From NCBI RefSeq assembly GCF_001663175.1, contig NZ_CP016033.1:2976001-3040000 (forward strand): DNA of 64,000 nt, written 5' to 3'. The number at the start of each line of letters is the position of its first letter. Position 1 is the first letter of the stretch. The notes below the pieces were generated by a model, which was not told the DNA's origin, did no database searches, and worked only from the letters and a program-made list of their open reading frames with translations. Origin of the DNA: Erythrobacter neustonensis (GTDB lineage Bacteria; Pseudomonadota; Alphaproteobacteria; Sphingomonadales; Sphingomonadaceae). The translations under genes were made by a program, and so were the position numbers. Below, piece by piece: positions 36,468 to 44,570 of the stretch.

Positions 36468-37985
36468 CTAAATTTTGAACAGCGGGCTCGGCTTGGCCTT
36501 CGAAACGACCAGCAGGAGTGATGTCGTTGCGCGGCTGAGTGCGACGTAAAGCTTCGCACGGGCCGCCTTGGTGTCCCCGAAATTCGCCCGATCGCAGGGC
36601 AATAACATCACGTTGTCGAACTCGAGGCCCTTGGCCTTGTGGATCGTGCTGATCGCTTTAGGAGGCAGTTTCGGTCGCGCATGGCTCCGGCGGCGAGCGA
36701 TCTCGGCAAAGCCATTATCGGGGTCGTCGTATCGCCCAAGCTCAATTGCCTCGGCAAACTCGCGGCCATGATCGAACTTCACATCAGAGAATGCCGGTTC
36801 GTTGGCGACGAGCCAGCGTAGATAGTCGAGCGCACGCGCGACCCCGCGGTGGTCCGGCGTCTCGACGATATACCGTGCCATTGCCTGCAAATGGTGTGGC
36901 TTCCCGTTACAGGGTTTCGAGCATTCCTGCTCCGCCTCTGCAACGAACCGGTTGCCGAACGCAGTCGGTGAGAAGCCGGTCGCGATGCTGCCCACGAACG
37001 TGACCGTACTCTGAGCCAGCCCGGCGGCATTTCCCTGCTGGTTGCGAGCATCGGCGACAAGGCCAACCAGTGCGTCGCGAACATGCCCCTCCCAGATCGG
37101 CATGCGCCGGTTGAAGAAGGCCCGCAACGCCTTAACACGTTCATTGTGCCCGGTAAGGACGAGCATGGATTGAAGGTTGGCGCGGGCGTAGATCGGCTGG
37201 CTCAGATTGCCCGCCACCCTGAACCCCATATTCTGCTGGGCAACATTGTCGGCGTAGTGAACGGTTAGGCCGGCCGGCAAGGCGCCGGTCAGGTCGATCT
37301 GGCCTCCATCACGAAGTGCCGCTCGCGCCTCTAGTATCCAAGCCCCCAGCGCTGGTTGCGCATTCGCCCAGCGGTGCGGGGTATCGAGTTCCTCAAAGCG
37401 ATCGGCCGCTTTCTTCAGGTTTGCCCAACGCTGCTCCGCTGCAGCCGTCTCGGCGGCCGTGCCGGTGAAGATCATCTGCATCGGATCGGCGAATACCCGG
37501 AGCATCGACCCTGCCTTGTGCAGGCTCATCACGACGGCATGTCGGTCAGCACAGGCATCCTGATGCTCGTCGCAGATGATGATCGGATAACGCCGCGCGA
37601 TGCACGATGCGATCATGGGACACTGAGCCAGCAGCCGCGCGGTTCGATCGGCGAGGATGGCATAGCCATTCGGTTCGCGGCGCGCCCAGGCCCCAACATC
37701 GGCGGGCAGACCGAGCGCGTTGTGATAGGCGCTGGCGATTTCGATGATTAGCCCGTCGATCGTGCGGATCTCAACCCGCCGACTGAGCCCGCGGGTCCTC
37801 TCGGCGAAGACGTCACACGCCGCATTCGTGTGCGTGACGATGAGGAGCCGCCCTTCACCGAGGCCAGGTGCCACGTCGCGGGCATAGCTCGCGCCCTGAT
37901 AGGTTTTGCCACACCCGCCCGGCGCTTCGACCACGGCCAGCGGCGCGGTCGACCGTAAGGCTTCAGCGACCGTGGCGTCACTCAT
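36468..37985 (-). CDS. gajB: Gabija anti-phage protein GajB (UvrD/REP-like helicase)
   Basis: A 505-residue superfamily 1 helicase, close to the roughly 500 residues typical of GajB. Walker A is VEAPGGCGKTY (19-29), Walker B IIICDEHQDA (about 134-143). Motif V/VI region TIHKAKGLEFDNVMLLP and YVALSRATTS is near the C-terminus. The start overlaps the gajA stop by one base (TGATG), so the pair is translationally coupled. In known Gabija systems GajB joins GajA in a large complex and responds to DNA ends or nucleotide depletion during phage infection. Confidence 0.87.
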   Translation of the reverse strand: MSDATVAEALRSTAPLAVVEAPGGCGKTYQGASYARDVAPGLGEGRLLIVTHTNAACDVFAERTRGLSRRVEIRTIDGLIIEIASAYHNALGLPADVGAWARREPNGYAILADRTARLLAQCPMIASCIARRYPIIICDEHQDACADRHAVVMSLHKAGSMLRVFADPMQMIFTGTAAETAAAEQRWANLKKAADRFEELDTPHRWANAQPALGAWILEARAALRDGGQIDLTGALPAGLTVHYADNVAQQNMGFRVAGNLSQPIYARANLQSMLVLTGHNERVKALRAFFNRRMPIWEGHVRDALVGLVADARNQQGNAAGLAQSTVTFVGSIATGFSPTAFGNRFVAEAEQECSKPCNGKPHHLQAMARYIVETPDHRGVARALDYLRWLVANEPAFSDVKFDHGREFAEAIELGRYDDPDNGFAEIARRRSHARPKLPPKAISTIHKAKGLEFDNVMLLPCDRANFGDTKAARAKLYVALSRATTSLLLVVSKAKPSPLFKI

Positions 37986-39751
37986 CAGTTGACCGTCGGC
38001 ACGGCGGCGAGTCCGACCTTCGTTCGCACCGCATTGACGAACGGGAGCAACTGGGGCGACAAATTCGGCCAGAGCCCGAGCGCAAACATTTTTTCCGCAA
38101 GCTCAGCGCCACCGGCGGATGATTTGAACCAGCGCTGGCCGTGCTTCTTCCATTCCTTTTTCTGGTCGTTTGGAGCATCGGGATCGGGGGGCGGGCTGCC
38201 GCAAGCCGCCTCGACGATCAATTGGCGAATATCATCGGTCGCTGCTAGGACGGCCGCGAGTGATTTGTCCTGAATGCCCAGCCGATCCGCGAGCGTCCTA
38301 AGGCGCTCGCCAGCGCCGCCGTCGGGATCGGTAATGAAGGCTTCGATCTGATGGTCGCCGAGGTGCGGGACGATGTTGGTTTCGAGACAGCCAACGGGCC
38401 AGCGCATAAGGAGTTCACCCAGCTTATCCTTGACCTGTTGCCATAAGCCCTCCTGTGTCCCTTCATTGTCGGCAAAGCCAGCGACCGCTAGCCCGCTCGC
38501 CGCTAGGCCGCGCAAAACCGTCAGGGCTTCGGAATTGCTGCCCCCGTCGCTCACCCAGATGCCGTGCCGCCGGATGTCCTCGCCAATCGATCGCGTTAGC
38601 AAGGTCGTCACGAACCCGACTTCGGTTGCGCCCTCGGCGATCACTGCAAGCCGCGCGAGGAAGGTTTCGGGATCGCGCTTCTGATGTGCCGCAACCGAGG
38701 CAGGCAAGCTGCCGACCTTGCCGCCGGCATCGACATACCAAAGCGCGGCACCGACCGCGGCGTTGACCGCGGGCGCGCTATGGGTGGTTACGAACACCTG
38801 GGACGAGCTCGCAATCAGCTCTTCCATCAGGATGCGCTGGCGGTAGGATTCGAGTCCCCGTTCAACTTCATCGACGACGATGATAGGATGGTCGACCTGA
38901 TGCATGGCGGCGACCTCGAACGCTGCCAGCCGCCGTGTTCCCGCACCCCAGCTAGAGAGCGGAAGTTTCGTCCCGTCCTTGGTCGCCATGAGGCCGATAA
39001 GGGCATTCAGGGAGAATCCCGGACCACCAACCAGGCCAAGGCCGAGCTGGCAAGGGAGCAGCTGGAATGCAAATCGCTTGTCGAGTGCGGCGAGCGCCGC
39101 TTTTGCGTCCGCCTTGAGCTCGCCATCGACGTCAGTTTCGCCCAGCTTATCTGCGAGGCGCGAGCGCAGCGTCCGATCGCTCAGCAATCGGTCCAGCGCC
39201 GACCCCTGCAGCAGGCGCAGGTCGCGATCGTTGCGATCTTCGCCGCTCAACCGCACCACGCCGATATTGCGGCGGACCGACACGGGAAAATGGTCGAAAC
39301 TCTCGTCGGGCTGGCAGATTTCATGCTGGAGATCGAAATCGGTCGTGCCGCAGACCCGCAAGCAGAACACGGGGTCGTGCGGTTGCCCGTCATTTGCCTC
39401 GAGATTGGGCAGATTGGCACTGTCTCCACCCCATTCCCACGGCCAGACCGCCTTGCGCTGCTCGACGATACCGCAGGACAGCGGTAGCGCCATGACAGCC
39501 GAAATCTCGAACCCATCTTCGTGACGGCGCTTCCAGTAATCGGCGTCCGACAAGGTCGTCGCATTGGTCGGGCTCAATAGCAAAGCGATCGCTTCGAGGA
39601 TTGTCGTCTTGCCGACATCGCCACCGCCAAGCAAGACATTGACGCCTTTGGCGGGCAGCCAGGTCAGATCTTCGATCCCTCTGAATCGCTTGATGCTCAG
39701 AAGCCGGATATAGGGTGCCTCGTCGGCGGGTAGCTGCGCATTTTCTAGCAT
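37985..39751 (-). CDS. gajA: Gabija anti-phage protein GajA (OLD-family ATPase-TOPRIM nuclease)
   Basis: A 588-residue protein, close to the roughly 580 typical of GajA. ATPase: Walker A GGGDVGKTT (42-50), signature LSSWGAGTRR (265-274), Walker B IIVVDEVERGL (290-300), H-loop TTHSAP (322-327). TOPRIM: IAEGATEVGF with the metal-binding Glu (371-380) and GFADNEG (425-431), where DNE replaces the usual DxD. A helical C-terminal region follows. GajA is a sequence-specific DNA nickase restrained by ATP. The next gene upstream is a retron-type RT, 57 bp away on the same strand. Confidence 0.88.
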   Translation of the reverse strand: MLENAQLPADEAPYIRLLSIKRFRGIEDLTWLPAKGVNVLLGGGDVGKTTILEAIALLLSPTNATTLSDADYWKRRHEDGFEISAVMALPLSCGIVEQRKAVWPWEWGGDSANLPNLEANDGQPHDPVFCLRVCGTTDFDLQHEICQPDESFDHFPVSVRRNIGVVRLSGEDRNDRDLRLLQGSALDRLLSDRTLRSRLADKLGETDVDGELKADAKAALAALDKRFAFQLLPCQLGLGLVGGPGFSLNALIGLMATKDGTKLPLSSWGAGTRRLAAFEVAAMHQVDHPIIVVDEVERGLESYRQRILMEELIASSSQVFVTTHSAPAVNAAVGAALWYVDAGGKVGSLPASVAAHQKRDPETFLARLAVIAEGATEVGFVTTLLTRSIGEDIRRHGIWVSDGGSNSEALTVLRGLAASGLAVAGFADNEGTQEGLWQQVKDKLGELLMRWPVGCLETNIVPHLGDHQIEAFITDPDGGAGERLRTLADRLGIQDKSLAAVLAATDDIRQLIVEAACGSPPPDPDAPNDQKKEWKKHGQRWFKSSAGGAELAEKMFALGLWPNLSPQLLPFVNAVRTKVGLAAVPTVN

Positions 39752-39808
39752 ACCGCTAAACTACGGTCCGGCGAGACGCTGGTCCAGCAACAGTTTGGTT
39801 CAGCCGGA

Positions 39809-40978
39809 CTAGAACCCATCATCCTCCTCGCCGAACTCCTGCGGCTGGATGAGCGGCCAGGGCGCCGATCGGAACGTTATGAGCGCCGCTGCGCCGAATG
39901 CCGGCTCGACTTGCGTTGCCCAGGCGATCAGCCCACGCACGTGATGGTATAGACTCGACGTCCCCGTCTTGCGGGCGAGCGCATGTTTGGCCGGCCCGTG
40001 ATCCGGCGAGGTGAGATAATAAAGATGAAGCCGGATGTTGTCCTTGAATTCGCGCGACAAGCGCGGTGTCGGGCCATCGACCAGCAAGCCGAGGATAACC
40101 CGACGGGTGCCGGGTCCGCGAATGACGGTCTTCCGGCGATTTGGACGGAAGCCCGCGTCATTCAGGATGCGGCAGACCTCGCGCCGCAAGCTGTGCATCT
40201 CGGCGATGGTGCGGGGCTTGTCCGACGAAAAGGCAAGATCATCGGCATAGCGCGAATAGCGAAAGCCACGGGCGTCAGCGAGCGCCGACAGCAACGTATC
40301 GGTCCGAACCATAGCGAGATTGGCGAGCATGGGACTGGTGGGCGCCCCTTGCGGCAGGAATCCTTCAATATTGCTCTCGTAAAGCGTAATGGGTCCGGGA
40401 TGCGGCGCTGGATTGCGCCCCGGCCCACGATCCAGGCCGATAGTGCACAGCCGCGCAAACTCGAATGCCAGCAACTTGGGGAACCCGAGCTTTGAGAAGA
40501 TCGCCGAGACCCGCCCTTCGCTGACGGAATGGAAGAAGTCCTCGATGTCGACCTTGAGCAACCACTGCGTATTTGGATGCTGCTCGGACGCGAGAACCGG
40601 GGACGAATCGGGATGAAAGGCGAAACTCGCCGGATGGGGCTCGACATAGCGCAGGACGTTATCAACCAGCCAGCGCTGGGCGGCTGCCAGACTTGGCGGA
40701 GGAATGGAAATCATCCGCATTGATGATCGGCCGGGAATGCGCTTGCGCAAGTAAACGAAGCGGTATCCGATGTGCGCGCGGCGAGCGACTGTCCGACGCA
40801 GGAACAAATAAGGGAGGCCGGTCACGACCGAGAAATGGCGTAGCGTCAGAACCGGCGTGATTCGCGGATCGGTTTCCCGGATCCGGGCAAAAGCGGTGAG
40901 CGCGTTATCGAGCGTGACCTTGGCGACTGCTTGCCGCAGACCGCCGGACCGATAGCGTTGAGGGCTCGGCGCTGGCAT
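39809..40978 (-). CDS. Retron-type reverse transcriptase
   Basis: A 389-residue RT. Motif A KVDIEDFFHS (142-151), motif B LPQGAPTSPMLANL (208-221), motif C YADDLAFSS (244-252). A degenerate retron NAxxH motif reads ASEQH (130-134), and the thumb VTG motif reads VILG (294-297). It has no endonuclease or maturase domain. The ATG at 40978 is directly preceded by a 180-bp structured spacer resembling msr-msd. Retron RTs prime on this RNA and make msDNA, which guards a toxic accessory protein. Upstream lies a PRTase-like gene and downstream gajAB, all on one strand. Confidence 0.85.
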   Translation of the reverse strand: MPAPSPQRYRSGGLRQAVAKVTLDNALTAFARIRETDPRITPVLTLRHFSVVTGLPYLFLRRTVARRAHIGYRFVYLRKRIPGRSSMRMISIPPPSLAAAQRWLVDNVLRYVEPHPASFAFHPDSSPVLASEQHPNTQWLLKVDIEDFFHSVSEGRVSAIFSKLGFPKLLAFEFARLCTIGLDRGPGRNPAPHPGPITLYESNIEGFLPQGAPTSPMLANLAMVRTDTLLSALADARGFRYSRYADDLAFSSDKPRTIAEMHSLRREVCRILNDAGFRPNRRKTVIRGPGTRRVILGLLVDGPTPRLSREFKDNIRLHLYYLTSPDHGPAKHALARKTGTSSLYHHVRGLIAWATQVEPAFGAAALITFRSAPWPLIQPQEFGEEDDGF

Positions 40979-41160
40979 CTACTTCGGCCCACCTAGGTGG
41001 GTGGGACAGCAAGTCTCGTCCAAGACTCCGCCAGCCGAGACTTGCTGTCTCGCGCAGCGCGAAGGTCCTGCTCCGATACGCGGACTCAGGGAATCCCGAG
41101 CCCCAGGTCCCCAAGGGACCAGTCGCCGCTTGCGCAGCGCATTTCTAAATGCCCTCACCG
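40979..41160 (-). ncRNA. Candidate retron msr-msd RNA
   Basis: The spacer between the PRTase-like gene and the RT gene is almost entirely hairpins. On the minus strand in order: a short stem at 41141-41131; GGTCCC-TTG-GGGACC at 41120-41106; CTCGGG-ATT-CCCTGAG (one bulge) at 41100-41085; and TCGCG-CTG-CGCGA at 41062-41050. These four have 3-nt loops, as in msr. Then comes a perfect 14-bp stem with a 17-nt loop (41049-41005), fitting an msd hairpin. A 14-bp palindrome (41001-40988) ends the region. A convincing a1/a2 pairing and branching G were not identified. Confidence 0.7.
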
Positions 41161-42408
41161 GGCCCTCAACTGGGTCGGATAGTAGTAGGGTTGCTCGGTC
41201 GAGGGAAGCACAACCGTGCGCGCGCGGCGCAATTGCAGACGGCGCAGTTCGCGTCGTCCCAAGGCGGTCAGCGTGTGGCGCGGGGACGTCCAATGCGCGA
41301 TCTCTGTAAAGACGAGGATCTGCTCGACATCGGCAATAGGGAGCCGCGTGCGGGCCGACGCCGCAGCGGCGCTGCGCGCACCGTCGAGCAACGCGGCCAG
41401 CACAAGCATGGTCTCGACCCAGCGCCGTTTCAGCGGATCATTGAGAAATCTCTTGGCGGCGCGTAGCCGCAACATGCTCCGCGCCCGTTCGACGAGCGCG
41501 TCGGCATCGTCAGCCGGAAACTGCTGGTCAGCCGCCAGGGCACTGCGATTGACGAACAACGGAATCCAGCCGCCCTTGCGACTATGCAGGACCGGCGGCG
41601 CATTGTTCGGCATGCCGTGCCCGAACGCGATCAACGCGCCGCCATTGCCGTAGCCAAGCGGCGTTTGATGCTTCTTGGGATGTGCCTGGCAGAGTGCAAC
41701 AACATCTTTTTGTTCCTGACCCACGAAAGAGCTCCACAAGGTCGGGCAGGCATGAACAACGCGCACGCTCGGCTGGCTGCGGTGCGATCGGACACGATCA
41801 AGCCCGGCTTCGGTCCCGGAATAGGCGACGACCGCCAATCGAATTCGACCATAGGAGTTCCAGCTGCGAATGGTTGCCACGCGCCAGAACGCCTCGATCA
41901 TCTCCCACACGCGCTGTCCCGACCCGATGAAGTCGGTGACAATGACGATATGGCTGGCCCGCTGTTCGCGTAGCTTGTCGGGTCCGGGATGACTGATCAC
42001 TAGGTCGCGATGCAGTCGCTGATAGCCGGTGATGAAGTTCGCGATCAAACCTTCGCTGCCGACTTCCTGATCCTTGGGATCGATGACGATCGGTGGCACG
42101 CCTACGCCCGCCGCCCGCCCCTCCTCAGTCCCCGGAAAAAAGGGAAGAACCTCGCTATACTCCAGCCCGTAATCGCCTTCGGTGTCGCGCGTTTCAACCT
42201 CGCGTTCGGCATAGAGCGCGATGGGGCGATCCATATCGCTGTCGGGACGCCTCGCTAATGTTTCGTCGAGCAACGCGCGCAAGCCACGATACAGCGCGTC
42301 GTGGCTAACCAACATTACCGCGTCGGCCAGTCGGGCTGCGGTGCCGCGCTCGCTGCCAGGAAACTGCACAAGCCAAGTGCGGGCAAAATCAGACTGAGAG
42401 ACCGTCAT
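41155..42408 (-). CDS. Retron accessory protein: phosphoribosyltransferase-like domain plus winged helix
   Basis: A 417-residue protein (ATG 42408; ATG 42420 adds 4 residues, and neither has a good ribosome-binding site). The PRPP-binding loop IVIVTDFIGSGQRV (154-167) is typical of type I PRTases. GNGGALIAFGHGMPNNAPP (254-272) matches the conserved tail of PRTase-like defence proteins. Residues of about 325-390 (IADVEQILVFTEIAHW, then LTALGRREL) look like a winged helix. PRTase/winged-helix proteins are known partners of one retron class (type III, from memory). It probably acts as the toxin or effector controlled by msDNA. Confidence 0.72.
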   Translation of the reverse strand: MTVSQSDFARTWLVQFPGSERGTAARLADAVMLVSHDALYRGLRALLDETLARRPDSDMDRPIALYAEREVETRDTEGDYGLEYSEVLPFFPGTEEGRAAGVGVPPIVIDPKDQEVGSEGLIANFITGYQRLHRDLVISHPGPDKLREQRASHIVIVTDFIGSGQRVWEMIEAFWRVATIRSWNSYGRIRLAVVAYSGTEAGLDRVRSHRSQPSVRVVHACPTLWSSFVGQEQKDVVALCQAHPKKHQTPLGYGNGGALIAFGHGMPNNAPPVLHSRKGGWIPLFVNRSALAADQQFPADDADALVERARSMLRLRAAKRFLNDPLKRRWVETMLVLAALLDGARSAAAASARTRLPIADVEQILVFTEIAHWTSPRHTLTALGRRELRRLQLRRARTVVLPSTEQPYYYPTQLRAR

Positions 42409-42825
42409 ATTGCACAGCATACCTCAACGCGCGAGGCTGCAAACCTATTTGCGCTGTGGAATAGGTCCAGACCCACTGCGATCACCAGCGCCAGCCCGCC
42501 AGATTTCATGCTGGTACTGTCACGGCTGCAAGGCGCTGGGCGCTCTCAACGCGGCGGCTGGCGAAACGGACGAATGACTACTTGCCGGATTAATTGCTCG
42601 CCAGTCGAATGACCGGGACTAGGGCGCTTTGCCGAACGGCTGCTCAGGTGACGACGATTGACCGCTTTTGGCACAGTCGGACGATCACCGGCGCGGACGG
42701 CATGGACCGGAGTTGGGTCGGCAGCGGCCGGTAGGACCTGCGACATTGCTGCCCCGTCCTTAAAGGTCTGCAGATCAGCAGGTGTCGCAACAATACCCAA
42801 CGACCGGCACGCGCAAGCTCAGGTC
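42409..42825. other. 417-bp gap upstream of the defence operon, no gene seen
   Basis: It separates the PRTase-like gene from the end of a thioesterase gene on the same strand. Short frames are present without start signals. The promoter of the retron-Gabija unit must lie here; no strong -35/-10 pair or operator palindrome stands out. No copy of the tRNA-Gln 3' end is seen, so this is not an obvious attR. Confidence 0.4.
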
Positions 42826-43260
42826 TCACTGTTCCGCAAAGAACCGGTCCACGATGTCGCGCGCAAGCCTTGCGGGCCGCAGATACTGCGCATCGATGCA
42901 GCACCACACGGATCGCACTTCGGCTAGCGTCACATCCCCGCGGGTGATCGCGGCGTGGTAGAAGGCACGGGCGCCCTGGACGCGTTCGAAGCGAAGAACG
43001 GCGCACAGATCATCGCCGAGCATTCCGGCCCGGTGGAAGGTGATCTCGTGGCTCAAGGCGACCCACAGGTGAGCAGCGACCGCTTCCGCCGGGGCGACGG
43101 TGCGCCAGTGATCAAGCACCGCCTCTTGCACCCATTGGAGGAAAGCTGCAGTGCCGACCTGCCCCCTTCCATCAACATCGGCGGGCGTCGCCGTTACCGG
43201 GAACAGGTGCGGCACCGATTGCCGCTGGCCCGCAGTTGCGAGGTCTTGCCGTTCAGACAA
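42826..43260 (-). CDS. 4HBT-family acyl-CoA thioesterase
   Basis: A 144-residue hotdog-fold protein. No ATG fits; the TTG at 43260 (reading LSERQDLATAGQ) overlaps the rhaI stop and gives normal family length. Core features: FPVTATPADVDGRGQVGTAAFLQW (split; the ADVDxxGHV-like active-site segment), VALSHEITFHRAGMLGD and ARAFYHAAITRGD. Relatives hydrolyse acyl- or aroyl-CoA esters. It is the last gene of the rhaD-rhaI unit, but its link to rhamnose use is unclear. Confidence 0.72.
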   Translation of the reverse strand: MSERQDLATAGQRQSVPHLFPVTATPADVDGRGQVGTAAFLQWVQEAVLDHWRTVAPAEAVAAHLWVALSHEITFHRAGMLGDDLCAVLRFERVQGARAFYHAAITRGDVTLAEVRSVWCCIDAQYLRPARLARDIVDRFFAEQ

Positions 43261-44545
43261 TCCCCGCCCCCAACCCCACGGCCGAGCGTTCCTGCGCCTT
43301 GCGGCTGCGGTACTGGCTGCGGCGATAGGCGTCGAGCACGTCGATCGCCCCGCCCGCCGCGACGCGCGCCTTGGCGATGATCGGGGCGACATCGATGTTG
43401 TAGGCGCGCCGCAGCGCCTGAAACGCCATCATCGTGTCATTCGCGCCTTGCGCCGCGTGCAGCGCCTCGCGGTCGACCAGCTGCGCCTTGGCAAAGCACT
43501 GGGTGATCGTCTCGGCGCTGGAGAGCATGGACTCGATCGGGTCGGTGACATTGTGTGACTGGTCGATCATGTAGCTGGGGTTGAAACCCTCGCGGGGATT
43601 GAGCTCCGCCTCCACCAGCTCGTTGAACACCAAGAACAGCTGGTGCGGGTTGATCGAGCCTGAATCTAGATCATCGTCGCCATACTTGCTGTCGTTGAAG
43701 TGGAAGCCGCCGAGCTTCCCGAAGCGGTGCAGGCGGGCGACGATCTGCTCAATGTTCACATTAGGCGCGTGGTGACCCAGATCGACAAGGCACTTGGCCT
43801 TGGGGCCCAGTTCCTGCGCGGCGAGGATCGAGCTGCCCCAGTCGCTGATCACGGTCGAATAGAACGCCGGCTCGAACATCTTGTGTTCGAGCAGCATACG
43901 CCAGTCATCGGGGAGCGCGGCATAGACCTGTGCTGCCGCCTCCAGATAGCGATCAAGGCTGCGGCCCAGATCCTGCTGGCCGGGAAAATTGGTGCCATCG
44001 CCGACCCACACCGTGAGATCGGTAGAACCCAGCTGTCGGCCGATTTCGATGCATTCGATGTTGTGATCCACCGCCTGTTGGCGCGTCGCGGCATCCTGCG
44101 CGGCGAGCGAGCCGTTGGCATAGGTGTGGGTCTGGCCGGGCTGGTCCTGAAAGGTGTTCGAATTGACCGCATCGAATCCGAGGCCGAGCGCGGCTGCCTC
44201 TTCACGCAGCGCCTTGTAATCGCTCACCTTGTCCCACGGGAAGTGCGGGCTGACGCGCGGCGTGACCCGGCTGAGTTGCTGGATGACGGCGCAATCCTCC
44301 AGCTTTTCGTGGATGTTGGTCGGCTCGCCGGGGATCGGGAACTTGGCAAAACGCGTGCCGCCGCGGCCTGCGCCCCATGAGGGCACCGCGACCGAAAAGC
44401 CCGCGACCCGCGCGGTGATCGCATCGATGTCGATCCCGCTGCGGGCAAGCTTGCGGCCGAGCGCGGTGTAGTCCTCCTCCAGCGCCTCGGCGTGGACGGC
44501 GTTCAGTTCAGCAATCAGATCGGCGCTGATGGGCAGATTGGTCAT
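43253..44545 (-). CDS. rhaI: L-rhamnose isomerase (Pseudomonas/Rhizobium type)
   Basis: A 430-residue TIM-barrel enzyme starting at ATG 44545 (MTNLPISADLIAELN) after a GAGAGGA ribosome-binding site. Metal and substrate residues lie in WVGDGTNFPGQQD, LLEHKMFEPAFY, LVDLGHHAPNVNIEQI and GGFHFNDSKYGDDDLD. The length and motifs match the P. stutzeri/rhizobial RhaI rather than E. coli RhaA. It converts L-rhamnose to L-rhamnulose, the first step of the phosphorylative pathway encoded around it. It is 25 bp downstream of rhaD. Confidence 0.93.
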   Translation of the reverse strand: MTNLPISADLIAELNAVHAEALEEDYTALGRKLARSGIDIDAITARVAGFSVAVPSWGAGRGGTRFAKFPIPGEPTNIHEKLEDCAVIQQLSRVTPRVSPHFPWDKVSDYKALREEAAALGLGFDAVNSNTFQDQPGQTHTYANGSLAAQDAATRQQAVDHNIECIEIGRQLGSTDLTVWVGDGTNFPGQQDLGRSLDRYLEAAAQVYAALPDDWRMLLEHKMFEPAFYSTVISDWGSSILAAQELGPKAKCLVDLGHHAPNVNIEQIVARLHRFGKLGGFHFNDSKYGDDDLDSGSINPHQLFLVFNELVEAELNPREGFNPSYMIDQSHNVTDPIESMLSSAETITQCFAKAQLVDREALHAAQGANDTMMAFQALRRAYNIDVAPIIAKARVAAGGAIDVLDAYRRSQYRSRKAQERSAVGLGAGIV

Positions 44546-44570
44546 CGTTCTTGTCCTCTCCCGCACAGCG

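Noticed and set aside
36049-43260. Integrase or attachment-site repeat for the defence island
   Set aside because: No tyrosine recombinase motif and no second copy of the tRNA-Gln 3' end were found by eye.
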